Shown one piece after another: positions 31,524 through 34,323 of a stretch of 34,323 bases of DNA. The notes under the pieces were generated by a model. It had not been told where the DNA came from. It saw only the letters and a list, made by a program, of their open reading frames with translations, and searched no databases. The stretch spans positions 1 to 34,323 of the forward strand of contig JAMQCK010000243.1 of the NCBI GenBank assembly GCA_024196135.1. Direction: 5' to 3'. Every line of letters begins with the position of its first letter. The first letter of the stretch is position 1. Origin of the DNA: Pleurotus ostreatus/Saccharomyces cerevisiae fusant (taxonomy: Eukaryota > Opisthokonta). Made by a program: the position numbers and the translations under genes.

Positions 31524-33254
31524 GGGCAAGAACTCAAGACAAGCAGCTGCCTCCCCATAACGCCGGCGTACCTCTGGGCGAGTTTCGATGGCGCACCTTG
31601 CGCACTCACGCTGCGTCATCCAGCCGATAGCCGATCCCCTGCTGATGCCCTTCTGCGCGCCTTGGGCTGGCACGCCGCCGCGGGTGCCTTGCGTGCGGGG
31701 CGCCGCGTCCTGCCGCCCCGCGGGACGTCGATCACAAAGGCACTGCTTGGCTGGGCTAGAATCTGGACGTCCTCGGCGCGCACGCCGTCGCCTCGTTGCG
31801 CGCCACCCTGGCGATTTGTCTAGGGTGCCGTGCTGGCGCGAAGGGCGTCTATCGAGCATCTCACCGCGCGTCTGACACTGCATCTTCCCGGACCTCAGTG
31901 TCGAACTATCGTCAACAAGGTGAGGCTTCCGCAGTTGGCTAGATCGCGCAGACAATTCGTCTGTTCGTCCTCGCTTTTTGGCCCTCTTTTCTAGACGCTT
32001 CCTCGTCGCGTCTTCCCTCCATCGATTTTCTCTGGACCTGAACCACGGTCAGCATGGGCCGCAGAGGTCATCGCGCGCTATGACGGCCCGGATCGACGAC
32101 GCCAACAGCGGCGTGCGATAATGACCGTGCACGCCGACATAGACGCCTTCCTCAACATGCGGGCGTCTTCCTTAACCCATGGCCCGCCGATCCCGACAGC
32201 TGATAGACCTGCTTCTTCCGGTTCCCTATGTGCTCATCTACGCGGTGGCGGTTTCTTCGCGCGGTGGCGTGCTCCAGGGGACGCGGCGTGGTCACCCTCG
32301 ATCTGCTTGGGGCCTCGCAGTCGCTCCCGGGACGGCGCTCCGGAGGTCAGCCATGTTGAGGGGCGCGGTAAGTAGCGCGCAGAAAATCGATGCTTCGACG
32401 TGTAAATCGATACGCCATCATGAAGAGCTTGTGGAGATCCATGAAGGGGACCATTGAGCAGATATGAACTTCGTTTCGGCGAAGCTGCGCGATGCGATGA
32501 GGGGGAGGGCATGTTCGCGCTAGACTCCAGCCTGGCGCCTTCTGCGGTTGGATCATGAAGAACGTGTCTTCCGCGCCTAATCATTGCTTGACTTCTGCGC
32601 GTACTTATCATGACGAACGAGATTGCTTCGCGCGAGGGGAGGCTCGAATGTCGGATAGGCCTGGCAAAGTTTTGCCCGGCAGATAATGCATAGTGTCAGG
32701 GTCAAAAAGTGGATTCAAGCCTATTTTCGAGCCTTTTGCTGTCCCTCGTAAGTACTTTTCTGGTCTCTATGTAACACCCCAGTCAGGCCTCGGTACTCCA
32801 TCCATCAGTGTCGCCTGAATAGTGGTACGCTGGTGAAGACAACGGAACGTCATGCCTTCCTCGTACCATGGGCCAGAAAACAGGCGACCCTCTTTACTTG
32901 TAGAGTTGCGGCTTTCCTGAGAATGCGCATCTGGTTTGTCTGATAGTAGCACAGTAATAAGATCATCCGTGAAAACATATCTGTCGGTCAGGGCTTTGCA
33001 CGAGTGTCGCCTACTCAAGGGCAAGAAAATGCCAAGGTCTTGCAAATTCACCTCTGACTTCCGATGTCTCAGAGCTCTATAACGGCGCAGCGCTCAGCGT
33101 CCTGTGTGATAGTGTGCACCATGCGAAATTGACCTATTGTGGCACGAGCAAGAGTGCATTGTCCAAATCCGGCTTCCCATTGTCCATAGTCCCATTTAGG
33201 TGAAGGCGCCTATCTTATCTAATCCGCCGATCACTGAGTGCGGAGAGAGCGGTC

Positions 33255-34323
33255 ATGGCTGACACAATGCTGTCCCGTGCACCCATGGCGCCACAGCCGG
33301 CGACATGGACCTGGCAACAGAGCCTTGTGTCTCTCGCCACCATGTCCGAGCAAATTCAGCGACCACAATCGTCGAAGGACCAACCTGCGAGGGAAGATCT
33401 GGAGCAGACCGCGTCGACGGAGCGGATTGATGGTGCCGGAGGCAATCAATTGGAGGGCAAGAATGTGTCGAGTACGACCGACGTACCTGCGACTGACGAC
33501 AATACCCCCGATGCGGCTGCGAAGCGACCGCCTAATCCGACGCGCTTCTCGGCGCTTGCTACGGCGGTCGCGAGCTTCACTGGGACTCTCAGCAAGAATC
33601 TCAGCTTGAAGCGACAGCAGAAGCCGCCGATCGTGTTCCCTCCGCCGTCATGGAGCTTGGACGATCTGAAGAATGAGGGTGCGGGCACCGTCGTCACGCC
33701 CAGCGCAACTCCGTCTACCCCTCCCTTGACAGACGCTAGTGGTGCACCAGCGAGCTCAGCGACGTTGACCCCGGGAGGCGGCCCAACCCAAGACTCTGCA
33801 TCCCCCATCGCACCTCGCTCCACCGACCAGCCTGTCCCAGAACCCGACCCATCTGAGGTGCAAGACGCACCTGAGCCTCAGACCCTCGCCCAGCGTATCC
33901 GCGCCATGATCGCTGTACTCCCTCCACCCACAAGCAACCCAACATCGCGCGCCGCGTCCCCACCACCGCCGGGTGACGCAGCCGGCCTAACATCGCAGCC
34001 CTCGAAGGAAGGTTCATCTGACGCGCCACCGATCCCCTTGCTGGTCGGCGCGGACTCGAAGCTCATGAAGTGGCTCTCGTCCGAGGGCGTGATGACGGGC
34101 TCGATTAACAAGGGGAAGGAGAGCGTGTGGAGCGCTCTGCAGCGGTTGAAGCAGCCGACGACGTATGGAGGTGCGACGCAGACGGTGAATACGGATGGAG
34201 AGGCAGGGGAGGCGGGGAAGGATGGCGAGGCAACGGCGCGCCCTCGAGACGATGATGACAACGCGAGCTGCATGGTCTATGCCGATCTTCAGCCCAATCG
34301 CGATTCCGTCCTTGAGCTCGCCG
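33255..34323 (+). CDS. N-terminal part of an unrecognised protein, runs off the window
   Basis: An ATG at 33255 opens a frame with no stop to the window end (356 codons plus one base). The first 250 residues are Pro, Ser, Thr and Ala-rich and look disordered, with one short hydrophobic-basic patch (about 97-120). More ordered blocks appear at about 260-300 (PIPLLVGADSKLMKWLSSEG, then a GKESVWSALQRL helix) and from 338 on (SCMVYADLQPNRDSVLELA), separated by a Gly/Glu-rich linker. These blocks suggest a folded domain beginning near the window edge. I cannot name the family. No intron is needed in the visible part. The start could lie further upstream across an unseen intron, but this ATG has several more in-frame ATGs just after it and sits after non-coding sequence. 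Confidence 0.6.
   Translation, partial: MADTMLSRAPMAPQPATWTWQQSLVSLATMSEQIQRPQSSKDQPAREDLEQTASTERIDGAGGNQLEGKNVSSTTDVPATDDNTPDAAAKRPPNPTRFSALATAVASFTGTLSKNLSLKRQQKPPIVFPPPSWSLDDLKNEGAGTVVTPSATPSTPPLTDASGAPASSATLTPGGGPTQDSASPIAPRSTDQPVPEPDPSEVQDAPEPQTLAQRIRAMIAVLPPPTSNPTSRAASPPPPGDAAGLTSQPSKEGSSDAPPIPLLVGADSKLMKWLSSEGVMTGSINKGKESVWSALQRLKQPTTYGGATQTVNTDGEAGEAGKDGEATARPRDDDDNASCMVYADLQPNRDSVLELA

Larger units (their letters stand above)
28482..33254. other. Gene-poor region, about 4.8 kb
   Basis: No convincing gene was found on either strand. The longest frame (28751-29788, plus) lacks an ATG and resembles nothing. The region holds the inverted-repeat structure at 30717-31523 and a 24-bp palindrome at 30786-30809, and has runs of CpG-rich sequence rich in GTCGAC-like words (about 30760-31350). 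The left edge contains the promoter of the 810-aa gene, and the right edge that of the gene starting at 33255. Decayed mobile DNA is a reasonable guess. Confidence 0.45.

Noticed and set aside
31383..31955. 190-codon minus-strand frame ending in a hydrophobic segment
   Set aside because: It begins at CTG, crosses the right arm of the inverted repeat and looks like no known protein, so it is probably repeat-derived.
32767..33051. 94-codon minus-strand frame with fairly normal amino-acid use
   Set aside because: It has no ATG at its start, no neighbouring exon that joins it and no recognisable motif.
1..34323. tRNA genes, rRNA, CRISPR arrays and a secondary-metabolite cluster
   Set aside because: I looked for T-loop words (GGTTCGAATCC-like), regularly spaced repeats and clustered biosynthetic enzymes and found none. 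The single ABC pump and aminopeptidase do not make a cluster.

Overview
The window is nuclear DNA of a filamentous basidiomycete, most likely a wood-decay agaricomycete such as a polypore. The evidence is GC-rich coding DNA, dense genes on both strands, 45 reconstructable GT-AG introns that are all 47 to 56 bases long, F-box/leucine-rich proteins of the agaricomycete type, and orthologues of conserved eukaryotic genes. I rebuilt the gene models by hand, joining exons so that reading frame and family similarity continue across each junction.

Left part (1-6138): the N-terminal 164 codons of a low-complexity protein leave the window at base 1 (minus strand). Next comes a complete leukotriene A4 hydrolase-type M1 aminopeptidase (minus, 8 exons, 649 aa). 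A 2-kb divergent intergenic region follows. It carries a 750-bp foldback element with 125-bp terminal inverted repeats and TA at both ends (4576-5325).

Middle (6139-15328): a full-length fungal PDR/ABCG drug-efflux transporter (plus, 15 exons, 1474 aa), an F-box protein (minus) with no visible start codon, and a secreted protein with two ricin-B-type lectin domains (plus, 325 aa) that arose by internal duplication.

15.8-21.9 kb: the U5 snRNP GTPase Snu114/EFTUD2 (minus, 12 exons, 982 aa) and prefoldin subunit 1 (plus, 4 exons, 122 aa) diverge from a 165-bp shared promoter. A second F-box protein (minus, 512 aa) converges on prefoldin.

23.4-28.5 kb: calnexin (plus, 6 exons, 545 aa), with three ACGTG elements in the 125 bases before its start codon, converges on a large single-exon disordered and coiled-coil protein of unknown function (minus, 810 aa).

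Right part (28.5-33.25 kb): a gene-poor stretch of about 4.8 kb holding a second inverted-repeat structure (30717-31523) and a perfect 24-bp palindrome. The window ends inside an unrecognised open frame (33255 onward, plus).

There is no metabolic cluster or defence island. Most genes are independent housekeeping loci: ER folding, cytosolic chaperone, splicing, peptide processing and efflux. The least explained items are the two inverted-repeat elements, the F-box gene without a start, the 810-aa orphan and the C-terminally truncated orphan. No tRNA, rRNA or CRISPR array was seen.
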